Assembly (NCBI GenBank): GCA_029279945.1
Contig: JAJUHK010000005.1
Location: 62,001-126,000 of the forward strand
Reading direction: 5' to 3'
Length of the DNA: 64,000 nucleotides
Source of the DNA: Pseudidiomarina indica
Lineage (GTDB): Bacteria > Pseudomonadota > Gammaproteobacteria > Enterobacterales > Alteromonadaceae
The notes beneath the pieces are model-generated. The model did not search any database and was not told the DNA's origin. It was given only the letters and a program-made list of their open reading frames with translations. A program made the translations under genes and the position numbers. Of the stretch, positions 54,871 through 63,663 are shown one piece after another (position 1 is the first letter of the stretch; each line of letters starts with the position of its first letter).

Positions 54871-57570
54871 ATGAGTACCCAATTTAGATTCACCCCGCTG
54901 GCGCTCGCGCTGAGTATCGCTTTGTTTTCTGGTACGCAAGCATATGCTCAACAGTCAGACACCGACACGCAGCAAGATGCCATCGAGGAAGTTGTCACTA
55001 CCGCAACACGGCTACAAGGGAGTGCAGCTGCGGTAGTAGACGAGCGTAAAAACCAAGCATTCGTAGCCGATATTATTGGTTCTGAGCAGCTATCGCGTAG
55101 TGGGGATAGTGACGCTGCAGCTGCGCTACGGCGGGTAACAGGATTAACCTTAATCGATGGCAAGTATGTTTATGTTCGTGGTCTAGGTGAACGTTATTCC
55201 AGTGCTCGCCTCAATGGTGCCAGCATCCCCAGCCCAGATTTAACCAGAAACGTCATACCTCTCGATATTATCCCTTCCAGCATCATCGAAAGCATGGCGG
55301 TGCAAAAAGTATTTTCACCAACCATGCCTGCGGCATTCGGTGGTGGAAATATCGATATTCGAACCAAATCACTGCCTACTGAATTTCAGGCCAACCTTGA
55401 AGTTGGTATTGGGCAAAATATGAATGCTCGGGATGGTTTTACATACCATCGTAACGAAGCCGGTGTAGCGCCCGAAATTCGCGATGCTATTGTTCGTTAC
55501 CGTGGCGATTTAAGTTTACGTAATATCATTCGTCGTGATGGTTTAGTAGGGAACGAGCAGGGCTCAGCGAGTGCTCAAGCACGAGCCATCAACGCTGGTT
55601 TGACACAAGCGTTACCCCGCAATATGACCCTCAAGGAATCATCACTAGATCCAAACTACAGCATTAAAGGTAGTATTGGTAATAGTTTCACGGAGGATTA
55701 CTTCGGTGGCAGCATTGGGGTGTTATTGGCGGGTTCCTATGACACTAAGTGGGATGTTTCTGAACGCCGCAATGCGGTTATTAGCCCGAATGCCGAAGCT
55801 GGTTGCTCAACCTCCTTGGATTCAGCAAAAGACGTGTATTCGTCCTGCTATAACACTTTGCGGGAAACCACTCAAACCACTGAGACGGAGCGCTTAAATG
55901 GCGTATTCAGCATCGGTTATGAGCTTGACACACATCGGGTAAGCTACGCGAAATTGTATTTAGCTGATGCCGAAGATGAATCTGAATTTGGTATTATGCA
56001 AAGCCCTAATGGTAGTAACTTAAAAACTATCTTTGGGTCTGGCTTAGCGAACCGTGAACATCAATTCAAATATGAAGAGCGTACGCTAAACATTGATCAG
56101 ATTCGTGGCCAGCATACCTTTCTAGATCACTTGGGAATCGGTTTCGATTGGCAATATACCGAAGCTAAAGCAACTACCGATATCCCTACGGATATTTCCT
56201 ACCGATTTGATGACCTTTACGATACCTCAGGGCGGTATAACAGTACTGTAGTAACTGGGGACGAAAACCGTGCAGTGTATCAATACGTGGATATGGAAGA
56301 TCATGTTAAGTCATATAGTGGTAATTTCAGCTTACCAACCCGTGTTGGCGGTATGGAGATTGAACTGCGTGCAGGTTATGACTTTACAGACAAAGCACGG
56401 GTGTATAATACCGACCGATTTACTCTTGATAACAACTCAGGGTTACGCATAACAATAAACGATCAGATCGATTCTATACTGGGTGTTACGGGTTATTTGA
56501 CCGATCAGTTTATTAAGCAGAACCAGTTCCTATTGTCTTATCGGGAGCCAACTGCCCCAGGTGCTGACGATTATCTTGCAGTACAAAAAACAGATGCATT
56601 TTATGGCGCGTTTGATGCGTACTTAAATAATCATTGGCGACTTGCTGGTGGTGTCCGCTGGGAAGAGTTTAAGCAGGTATCCTTGGCTACTTCTAGCTTG
56701 ATCTTCACCCCAGAAGATTTGGAAAAGTTCTATTCAGTCGAGCGTATTTTGGATGGCACTACCGTAGAAGATGACTTCTATCCTGCGTTATCGCTTACTT
56801 ATATGAGTGATAACAACTACCAAGTGCGTTTGGGTTGGTCAGAAACAGTAGTGCGCCCAGATATTCGCGAAACGGTACCCGTTGCCTACTTTGATCCATT
56901 AACCGATATTCGCACCATCGGACGCTCAGGTTTGCAAAGCAGCCCTATGACGAACATCGATGCGCGTTTCGAATACTTTGCGGACAATGGCGATAACTAT
57001 ACGATTTCGGCGTTTTATAAGGAAATAGACAGACCAATCGAGTCGGTGCTTAGCGTTGGAGATGAGGAGTATACGTTAACCTACGTGAATGGTATCTCCG
57101 CTGAAGTCTATGGTATCGAAATGGAGTGGCTGCATGACTTAAGTTATTTAGCAAGTGGCCTGTTTACCATGGGTAACGTGACTCTGAGTGACTCAGAGGC
57201 AGTCATTGATCCCGCTTTCGCAGGCAACCTAACCAATCCTGTTAAGCGTATGACAGGGCATTCAAAATACGTGGCAAACCTTCAGCTTGGTTATGACTCA
57301 TTGAACGGTAACCATTCAAGCTCGCTTGTTTACAACGTGTTTGGTGAACGGATCCTGGCTGCTGGGGTAGGGGGACGTGGCGATGCCTATGAACAGCCGT
57401 TCCACTCACTTGACTTGGTGTATAACTACTACCCAGACTTCAACAGCAAAATCTCGCTGAAAGTACAAAACTTACTCGGTAAAGATCAGGAAGTACTACA
57501 AAGCGGCATTCCGGTCCAAACACGAGAAGTTGGGCAAGTGGTGAGTCTGAGTTTTAGTTACGATTTTTAG
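54871..57570 (+). CDS. TonB-dependent receptor
   Basis: Outer-membrane receptor of 899 residues. The ATG has GGAG 7 bases before it. Signal peptide to about 27 (AYA-Q), a TonB-box-like EEVVTTATR near 41-49, plug domain about 60-190 with VTGLTLIDGKYVYVRGLGERYSSARLNGASIP, and a barrel ending with SFSYDF. The plug is typical of large receptors in Alteromonadales found with a secreted lipoprotein. The substrate is unknown. It is unrelated in layout to the receptor at 7.8-10.9 kb, which has a carboxypeptidase-regulatory-like N-domain. A bidirectional terminator follows. Confidence 0.9.
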   Translation: MSTQFRFTPLALALSIALFSGTQAYAQQSDTDTQQDAIEEVVTTATRLQGSAAAVVDERKNQAFVADIIGSEQLSRSGDSDAAAALRRVTGLTLIDGKYVYVRGLGERYSSARLNGASIPSPDLTRNVIPLDIIPSSIIESMAVQKVFSPTMPAAFGGGNIDIRTKSLPTEFQANLEVGIGQNMNARDGFTYHRNEAGVAPEIRDAIVRYRGDLSLRNIIRRDGLVGNEQGSASAQARAINAGLTQALPRNMTLKESSLDPNYSIKGSIGNSFTEDYFGGSIGVLLAGSYDTKWDVSERRNAVISPNAEAGCSTSLDSAKDVYSSCYNTLRETTQTTETERLNGVFSIGYELDTHRVSYAKLYLADAEDESEFGIMQSPNGSNLKTIFGSGLANREHQFKYEERTLNIDQIRGQHTFLDHLGIGFDWQYTEAKATTDIPTDISYRFDDLYDTSGRYNSTVVTGDENRAVYQYVDMEDHVKSYSGNFSLPTRVGGMEIELRAGYDFTDKARVYNTDRFTLDNNSGLRITINDQIDSILGVTGYLTDQFIKQNQFLLSYREPTAPGADDYLAVQKTDAFYGAFDAYLNNHWRLAGGVRWEEFKQVSLATSSLIFTPEDLEKFYSVERILDGTTVEDDFYPALSLTYMSDNNYQVRLGWSETVVRPDIRETVPVAYFDPLTDIRTIGRSGLQSSPMTNIDARFEYFADNGDNYTISAFYKEIDRPIESVLSVGDEEYTLTYVNGISAEVYGIEMEWLHDLSYLASGLFTMGNVTLSDSEAVIDPAFAGNLTNPVKRMTGHSKYVANLQLGYDSLNGNHSSSLVYNVFGERILAAGVGGRGDAYEQPFHSLDLVYNYYPDFNSKISLKVQNLLGKDQEVLQSGIPVQTREVGQVVSLSFSYDF

Positions 57571-57595
57571 CCCAAAACCGACCACAAGGTAGATC

Positions 57596-57623
57596 AAAAA
57601 GGCACATGGACGTGCCTTTTTTT
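57596..57623. terminator. Terminator after the TonB receptor
   Basis: AAAAAGGCAC and GTGCCTTTTT with a six-base loop and seven T. The A-rich left arm makes it usable on both strands. Confidence 0.9.
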
Positions 57624-57689
57624 ACTTCACTATTTTTACCTGTAATTTCTCAGCAATGCCAGCTCAGCGCAACGGGATAGCACAAAGCA

Positions 57690-57720
57690 CAAAAAAAGCC
57701 CCGCTATTGCTAGCGAGGCC
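57690..57720 (-). terminator. Terminator after tRNA-Phe
   Basis: On the - strand GGCCTCGCTA and TAGCGGGGC-type arms pair around a short loop and are followed by seven T, 11 bases after the tRNA 3' end. Confidence 0.85.
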
Positions 57721-57730
57721 TTATCAATAA

Positions 57731-57806
57731 TGGTGCCCAGAGGCGGAATCGAACCACCGACACGGGGATTTTCAATCCCCTGCTCTACCGACTGAGCTAT
57801 CTGGGC
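57731..57806 (-). tRNA. tRNA-Phe (GAA)
   Basis: A 76-nt cloverleaf on the - strand: acceptor GCCCAGA pairs with TCTGGGC, followed by ACCA, so CCA is encoded. The anticodon arm GGGGA-TTGAAAA-TCCCC gives GAA (57773-57771), and the T arm GTCGG-TTCGATT-CCGCC is present, with a D arm AGCTCAGTCGGTAGAGC. It stands alone with its own terminator, upstream of no other RNA gene. No integrase lies near. Confidence 0.97.
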
Positions 57807-57900
57807 GTCGGGGCGTATTAAACGAGTTTTTGCGGTCTGAGTCAACCGATTTTTTGGTAATTCAGACCGTTTGCTCAGTAAATACGCAATTTGTACAGTT

Positions 57901-59808
57901 TTACACCTTTAAGTAAGTGGTGTCAGCTAAGCACTTCTCATAATAGTCGGTCCACTTTACCCCCTCGCGTGGAGCAATGTTGCCTTTGCGGACTTCGCGG
58001 TCGATGAACTTCTTCACCGTTTTTGCCATGAAGTCGGTGTTGTACTGCATGGTTTCCAGAACCTTCTCCGCGCTAGTGCCGTGGACGATTTCTTCAATGT
58101 AGAAGTCGCCTGGCTCATCGTCGTGGCAGTAGATATGTACTTCGGTTAACCGACCAAAAAGATTATGCATATCGCCCATAACGTCTTGATAGGCACCGGT
58201 AAGGAATAGGCCAACATAGTACGGCTCACCTTTGCGTAAGACGTGCATGGGGATGTTGTCGCTAATCTCTGTACCTTCAATGTATTTACTTAGCTTACCA
58301 TCACTATCACAGGTGATATCCACAAGTGAGCAACGCACCTCGGGCTTCTCATTGAGGCGACTAATCGGCACTACCGGGAGCACTTGGCCAATCGCCCAAG
58401 TATCTGCTGCAGACTGAAAGATTGAGAAGTTGCACAGGTACTGGCTAGCTAACATGTCCTCAAGCTCTTCAAGCTCTTGGAACACGAAATTCTCCCGATC
58501 AAGTGATTGATGAATTTCGGACAAGATTTGCCAATACATGGTGTCTAGCTTCGCCATTTCTGCTAATGACAAAATACCTAACTTAAATGCTTCATAGGCA
58601 CTTTGCTTAAATGAAGCGGCATCGTTGTACCGTTCTTGTGGGTGCATATCGTGCGCATTCACCAACTCACGCATGTTGGTCACTAAGATATGTTCACCTT
58701 CAATTGGACTGATATCAAACTTAGCCCCGGTATTTTTAATTTCACCGACAATGTTGGTCACCACACAACTATGATGTGCGGTGATGGCGCGGCCACTTTC
58801 ACTAACGAGGTTAGGGTGAGGGACTTGTTCTAAATCACAAACCTGCTTAACACCATAAACAACGTCAGCAACATATTCTTCGGTAGAATAGTTGCGTGAT
58901 GAATCAGTGGTTGAGCTAGTGCCGTCGTAGTCGATCCCTAAACCACCACCAATATCGAGGTATTCAAGTGGTACCCCAAGCTGTACTAATTTGGCATAGA
59001 GACGAGCACCTTCTGCCACTGCCTCTTTCACCTTGCGGATATCAGACATTTGGCTGCCGATATGGAAGTGCAACAGTTTGGCGCAGTGCAGCATATCTTC
59101 TTTCTTCAACAAATCGATAATATTGAGGATTTCGGTAATGCTGAGACCGAATTTAGCGCGATCTCCACTTGAGCTAGCCCATTTCCCGGTGCTACGTACC
59201 ATCATCTTGCTACGCAAGCCAATAATGGGCTCAACGCCGAGTTTCTTCGACAGTGGGATGAGCATCTCCAACTCACTGAACTTTTCGATGACGATGATGA
59301 TTTTACGGCGTAACTGACGACCTAATAATGCCAACGTCAGGTAATCTTCATCTTTATAGCCATTTAAAATGGTTAGCGCATTTGGGTTTTCGTTATAGGC
59401 TAATACAGCCATTAACTCAGGCTTTGAGCCTGCTTCCAACCCATAATCATAGGGTTCACCCGCATCGATGATCTCTTCGACGACTTCGCGCATTTGGTTT
59501 ACTTTGATAGGGAATACACCAATGTAGCGCGCTTTATACTCTGCATCAGCGATAGTTTGCGCAAAGGTTTCATTCAAGATCTCTACTTGTGACCGTAAGA
59601 TATCATGAAATCGGATCACTGCTGGTAATTGAATACCTTCAGCTAAAATCTCGTCGATGACTTCTTTCATGTCGATGGTTACATCGGGTAAGCGGTGGTT
59701 TGGTGCGATTTGAATATTGCCATTCTCACCAATTGAAAAATAACCAGCACCCCAACGCTTTACACCATAGAGCTCTTCAGCATCGTCAATGGTCCATTCT
59801 TGAGACAT
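57901..59808 (-). CDS. speA: Biosynthetic arginine decarboxylase
   Basis: PLP enzyme that turns arginine into agmatine, the first step of the agmatine route to putrescine. The 635 residues (658 in E. coli) have the TIM barrel with PLP-binding Lys102 in PIKVNQ, the HIGSQ motif near 250, GGGLGIDYDG and the active-site region SRLNEKPEVRCSLVDITCDSDGK. It overlaps speB by one base (TAATG), so speB and speA are translated from one mRNA. Confidence 0.96.
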   Translation of the reverse strand: MSQEWTIDDAEELYGVKRWGAGYFSIGENGNIQIAPNHRLPDVTIDMKEVIDEILAEGIQLPAVIRFHDILRSQVEILNETFAQTIADAEYKARYIGVFPIKVNQMREVVEEIIDAGEPYDYGLEAGSKPELMAVLAYNENPNALTILNGYKDEDYLTLALLGRQLRRKIIIVIEKFSELEMLIPLSKKLGVEPIIGLRSKMMVRSTGKWASSSGDRAKFGLSITEILNIIDLLKKEDMLHCAKLLHFHIGSQMSDIRKVKEAVAEGARLYAKLVQLGVPLEYLDIGGGLGIDYDGTSSTTDSSRNYSTEEYVADVVYGVKQVCDLEQVPHPNLVSESGRAITAHHSCVVTNIVGEIKNTGAKFDISPIEGEHILVTNMRELVNAHDMHPQERYNDAASFKQSAYEAFKLGILSLAEMAKLDTMYWQILSEIHQSLDRENFVFQELEELEDMLASQYLCNFSIFQSAADTWAIGQVLPVVPISRLNEKPEVRCSLVDITCDSDGKLSKYIEGTEISDNIPMHVLRKGEPYYVGLFLTGAYQDVMGDMHNLFGRLTEVHIYCHDDEPGDFYIEEIVHGTSAEKVLETMQYNTDFMAKTVKKFIDREVRKGNIAPREGVKWTDYYEKCLADTTYLKV

Positions 59809-60758
59809 TATTGGTCCCCTTTTTCGTTCAAAATAATGAGTAACTCGCGGACAATTTTCGCCGCAAAAACATCAGAGTTACCCGTCGGATCAATTTCAGG
59901 GGATAACTCAACCACATCTGCACCGACGAGATTCTTGTGTCGTAATAACTTCATTAAACTAACGTAAGAATGAAAATCTTCTCCACCTGGCTCAGGGGTT
60001 CCTGTGCCAGGTAAAAATGCTGGATCAAAGTAATCAAGATCAAGCGTGAGGTAGATTGGCCGTTCAGCAGCAATCTCAGCGACACTGTCAAGAAACGCTT
60101 GGCGTGATTTACGAATGGTGCCGTGCTCATTCATAAAGTGGTATTCTTCGCGAGTGCCAGAGCGGATACCATACTGAATGAGTTGATGGCCGGGGCCAAA
60201 ATAATCCAGTGCGCGACGGATAATAGACGCATGCGAATAATGGTAGCCTAAGAAGCCATCACGTAAATCAGCGTGCGCGTCTAAGTGGAGCAATACTAAA
60301 TCTGGGTATTGCTGCAAATATTTACGAATCGGTGCAAAGGAAATCGAGTGCTCGCCACCAAGTGTGAGCACCCGAACGTTGTGCTGTTGCAAATCAATCG
60401 CACCGAACAGCGCATCAAATTGATCCGTGGCGTGTTGCCATTGTGCTTCAACATCTTCGCTCGTGCCTAATGACAAGTTCCCTAAATCGTAAAAGGGAAA
60501 ATCAAATAGGTCTGCATCAAGATAGGGGGAATAGCTTTCGATGTCTTCCGACACTGCTCGCAAGCCGTCAGGACCATTACGCGTGCCCTTGCGGAAGCAT
60601 GCGGTGCCATCGAAACCGAACCCAATGATGTGAGTCCTGTTCGCATAAATCGCGTGATCGGTAGTCGCACCAAAAAATTCGCGGACCGGTGCAACAGTGT
60701 TATTCACCTCGGCGAGCTTGCTTTGTACAGTAGTTTCATGAGGAATTTGTTGACTCAA
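59808..60758 (-). CDS. speB: Agmatinase (ureohydrolase family)
   Basis: Hydrolyses agmatine to putrescine and urea with a binuclear Mn centre. Metal ligands: His in GGEHS, Asp/His in HLDAHADLRD and Asp/Asp in LDLDYFDPAFLPG. I start at TTG 60758 because a perfect GGAGG lies 9 bases before it; the reading frame continues upstream to 60782, but those codons overlap the ribosome site. The 316 residues compare with 306 in E. coli. Context with speA makes agmatinase more likely than arginase or formiminoglutamase. Confidence 0.92.
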   Translation of the reverse strand: MSQQIPHETTVQSKLAEVNNTVAPVREFFGATTDHAIYANRTHIIGFGFDGTACFRKGTRNGPDGLRAVSEDIESYSPYLDADLFDFPFYDLGNLSLGTSEDVEAQWQHATDQFDALFGAIDLQQHNVRVLTLGGEHSISFAPIRKYLQQYPDLVLLHLDAHADLRDGFLGYHYSHASIIRRALDYFGPGHQLIQYGIRSGTREEYHFMNEHGTIRKSRQAFLDSVAEIAAERPIYLTLDLDYFDPAFLPGTGTPEPGGEDFHSYVSLMKLLRHKNLVGADVVELSPEIDPTGNSDVFAAKIVRELLIILNEKGDQ

Positions 60759-60803
60759 GGTGACACACCTCCATGGGTTCAACAGGGTTGATGACAGCGT
60801 GTA

Positions 60804-60840
60804 TAAAAAGGGGGCATATTATCCGCTTTTATGCCCCTAA
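60804..60840 (-). terminator. Terminator of pfkA
   Basis: On the - strand AGGGGCATA and TATGCCCCC pair with a loop of about 11 bases and are followed by TTTTTA. It lies just downstream of pfkA and before the speB start region. Confidence 0.85.
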
Positions 60841-60848
60841 TTGCTACT

Positions 60849-61880
60849 TTATCCGTGCCGCTGTCTGGACTTTTTTACGGGATTAAATATTTCATGCTGA
60901 ATTCGTAATAAATTCTCGGGTAACAGATTCTTTTTACTCCAAGTATCTATAAAAGGAACTGTGGTCAGTTGGCCAGCGCGAGTAGCTGTCATGACCCCGT
61001 TCGCCCCTGCTAAAACTAACTCCACCGCATACACGCCCAGTTCCGAAGCAAGTACCCGGTCGGTGGCTGTAGGTGGGCCGCCACGCTGGATATGGCCAAG
61101 CAAACAAGGACGGCACGGCATTCGATATTCTGCTTCGAGCTGCTCCGACAATGCGACAGCTCCACCTGGCCACTGATGTTCACTCAGCACCATGACGTAA
61201 CTTCCAGGCCCGCGTACATCTTCTACACGCTTAATATGTTTAACAATCACATCAATGGTTAGGGGCTTATCTCGTTGTAATTCAGGTAGAATCATTCGTT
61301 CTGCACCTGCGGCCATAGCGCTTTTCAGGCCAATGAAGCCAGCATTTCGACCCATTACTTCTACAATAAATACCCGATCCATTGCATCGGCAGTATCGCG
61401 AATTTTATCCAGTGCATCCATGGCAATAGCAACAGCGGTTGAGTAACCTATGGTTGCATCGGTGCCATAAACATCGTTATCAATGGTGCCTGGTACACCG
61501 ATAATTTGGCCATCCCAGTGTTGACTAAGATGATGAGCTCCACGAAATGAACCATCCCCCCCAATTACAATAAGCGCACTCACATCAAGCTCGGCTAAAT
61601 TACGTGCAGCCAGCTGAGCACTTTCAATTTCTTTAAAACGTGGGGAGCGCGCACTTTTGATAATGGTGCCAGAATATTGAAGTATATGCTGGACATCACT
61701 CGGTTTTAAAAGGGTGTAAGTTTTCTCTAATAAGCCTTCATAACCGTGGCTAAAAGCGATGACTTCTAGCCCATAATGATCGGCTGCTAAGGTGATAGCG
61801 CGAATCGCTGCATTCATACCCGGGGCGTCGCCGCCGCTGGTTAATACTCCAATCCGTTGTTTCGGGGTTGATTCAGACAC
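60849..61880 (-). CDS. pfkA: 6-phosphofructokinase (ATP-type)
   Basis: Commits fructose-6-phosphate to glycolysis. The 343 residues (320 in E. coli) have GGDAPGMNAAIR for ATP phosphates, GGDGS at 107-111 with Gly after Asp as in ATP-dependent rather than pyrophosphate-dependent enzymes, catalytic Asp134 in GTIDND, and MGRNAGFIG. A C-terminal extension of about 20 residues ends in KKSRQRHG. Monocistronic between its terminator and a divergent dehydrogenase gene. Confidence 0.93.
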   Translation of the reverse strand: MSESTPKQRIGVLTSGGDAPGMNAAIRAITLAADHYGLEVIAFSHGYEGLLEKTYTLLKPSDVQHILQYSGTIIKSARSPRFKEIESAQLAARNLAELDVSALIVIGGDGSFRGAHHLSQHWDGQIIGVPGTIDNDVYGTDATIGYSTAVAIAMDALDKIRDTADAMDRVFIVEVMGRNAGFIGLKSAMAAGAERMILPELQRDKPLTIDVIVKHIKRVEDVRGPGSYVMVLSEHQWPGGAVALSEQLEAEYRMPCRPCLLGHIQRGGPPTATDRVLASELGVYAVELVLAGANGVMTATRAGQLTTVPFIDTWSKKNLLPENLLRIQHEIFNPVKKSRQRHG

Positions 61881-61949
61881 ATCTATACTCCTCTGGCCTA
61901 TTGTCTGATAAGCTCATAAGAACTTAACTCAAATTGTAACGAAGCGCAC

Positions 61950-63035
61950 ATGTCAGAGCATAAAAATATTTATATAGCGGCCGATCTTGCTACACATTGG
62001 GCCGCACAATGTTTACAAAAAGCTGGGGCTGAACCCGTTATTGCAGCCTCCATGGCGGAACACTTAGTCGCGGCTGACTTGCTTGGTTTCCGCACGCATG
62101 GGTTGATGCGCCTAGGTTATAACGTACGTTGCTTGCAGCAAGGTGAGGCACGAGGCGCAGGCACTTATGTCGTCGAGCGGCAACGTGCCGCCATGCAATT
62201 ATGGGATGCGGATTACCTGTCAGGGCTTTATGTTGTTCCGCAGGCCGTCAAGGCGGCGATAGCAATGGCCAAACAGTGTGGGACAGGCACTGTGGTAATC
62301 AAACGCGCGCAGCATGTGGCCGCACTAGTCGTTTATTTAGAACATGCCATTCATGCAGGTATGATGATTCAATTACTGTGCGCTACCCCGGGGCAGCAGG
62401 TAGTAGCTCCCTATGGAGCAAAATCGGCATGGTTTTCACCCAATCCATTTGCGATCGGAGTTCCGACTCAATCACAGCCAATATTATTCGATATTAGTTT
62501 ATCTATGACGGCGGCTGGTAAAGTTCGTAAAGCCATTGCAGAAAAGCAACCGTTGCCGTATCCCGCATTGATCACGGCGGTGGGTGATTATACGACCGAT
62601 GCCACCACCTTTATGGCTGAACCGGCGAGTGTTTTGGCCCCGTTAGGCGGGCAAGAGTTAGGCTATAAAGGGTCCGGGTTGTGCTTGTTTAGTGAATTGT
62701 GGACGCTCGCTTTAAGTCAGTTAGGGCGACATCAAGAACTGCCGGGTGTTGACGCTAATACGGTGTGGGTGCAGGTGATCGATCCGAGTACCTTTGGTTC
62801 ATTGGCAGAGTTTAAAGCCCAAGCGCAGGCATTAGTTGACGGAATGAAAGCAGCCATCCCGATCGCTCCAGATCAGCCTGTACGGGTGCCTGGCGAAGGG
62901 GCATTGCGCACTCGTGAGCGGCAATTGCGAAACGGCATTGAGTATACCCCCGCACTGTGGCGACAGTTAGGTAAAGTGGCACAGGCAGTGCAGGTACCAC
63001 TTCCAGACCCCAACGCTAAGGTTGTAACCGTGTAA
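61950..63035 (+). CDS. Malate/L-lactate dehydrogenase family (Ldh_2) oxidoreductase
   Basis: NAD(P)-dependent 2-hydroxyacid dehydrogenase of the unusual Ldh_2 fold, unrelated to classical MDH. The 361 residues begin MSEHKNIYIAADLATHW and include LLGFRTHGLMRL (conserved His near 51), the catalytic-type His in RAQHVAALVVYL near 127, SPNPFAIGVPT and GYKGSGLCLFSELW. The substrate, such as malate, sulfolactate or ureidoglycolate, cannot be read from sequence. It is divergent from pfkA and overlaps convergent pdxH by 20 bases. Confidence 0.85.
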   Translation: MSEHKNIYIAADLATHWAAQCLQKAGAEPVIAASMAEHLVAADLLGFRTHGLMRLGYNVRCLQQGEARGAGTYVVERQRAAMQLWDADYLSGLYVVPQAVKAAIAMAKQCGTGTVVIKRAQHVAALVVYLEHAIHAGMMIQLLCATPGQQVVAPYGAKSAWFSPNPFAIGVPTQSQPILFDISLSMTAAGKVRKAIAEKQPLPYPALITAVGDYTTDATTFMAEPASVLAPLGGQELGYKGSGLCLFSELWTLALSQLGRHQELPGVDANTVWVQVIDPSTFGSLAEFKAQAQALVDGMKAAIPIAPDQPVRVPGEGALRTRERQLRNGIEYTPALWRQLGKVAQAVQVPLPDPNAKVVTV

Positions 63036-63654
63036 TTTGCCACCCAGCAGCAGAAGCTTGATAACTAAAGCGGTCATGTAAACGATAACGGCCGCCTTGC
63101 CAAAACTCAAAATAATCAGGCCTGATCAGATAGCCGCCCCAGTGCGGCGGCATCGGTATTGGTTGGTCACGATACTGTTCTTCGAGTTGGTGATAACGTG
63201 CTTCTAATTCAGCTCGACTCGCAATTGGCTGGCTTTGCTGTGACGCTAAAGCGCCAAGTTGGCTGGCGCGTGGACGACTATAAAAATACGCTGAATTTGC
63301 TTCGGGTGTTAGCTGCACAGCAGTCCCTTCAATACGAATTTGTTGTTCCAAAGCGAGCCACGCAAAATGCATGGCAACGCGAGGATTGTGCAAAATATCT
63401 TGCCCTTTGGCACTGGCGTAGCTGGTATAAAACACAAACCCGTCCTCACGTACTTCCTTAAGCAGTACAATACGTTGATGAGGATGATGCTGTGCGTCTA
63501 CGGTGGCCAAGCTAAATGCAGTTGGATCGCTTAACGAAGGATGCTGCTGAGCAACGCTAAACCAATTTTTAAACTGTTGGATTGGATGGTCGGCTAACTC
63601 TTCGCGGCTTAAGTGGCTTTGCGTATAGTCGCGACGGACATCTTTTAAATCCAT
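63016..63654 (-). CDS. pdxH: Pyridoxine 5'-phosphate oxidase
   Basis: FMN enzyme that makes pyridoxal 5'-phosphate from PNP or PMP. The 212 residues (218 in E. coli) contain RIVLLKEVREDGFVFYTSYASAKGQ for FMN, YFYSRPRASQLGALASQQSQPI and the C-terminal WQGGRYRLHDRFSY. GGGAG lies 6 bases before the ATG. The upstream amidohydrolase stop is 9 bp away, so they may form an operon. Confidence 0.96.
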   Translation of the reverse strand: MDLKDVRRDYTQSHLSREELADHPIQQFKNWFSVAQQHPSLSDPTAFSLATVDAQHHPHQRIVLLKEVREDGFVFYTSYASAKGQDILHNPRVAMHFAWLALEQQIRIEGTAVQLTPEANSAYFYSRPRASQLGALASQQSQPIASRAELEARYHQLEEQYRDQPIPMPPHWGGYLIRPDYFEFWQGGRYRLHDRFSYQASAAGWQITRLQP

Positions 63655-63663
63655 AACTACTCC

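Noticed and set aside
57731..57806. tRNA-Phe as a possible integration site
   Set aside because: No integrase, no repeated tRNA 3' end and only ordinary housekeeping genes on both sides.
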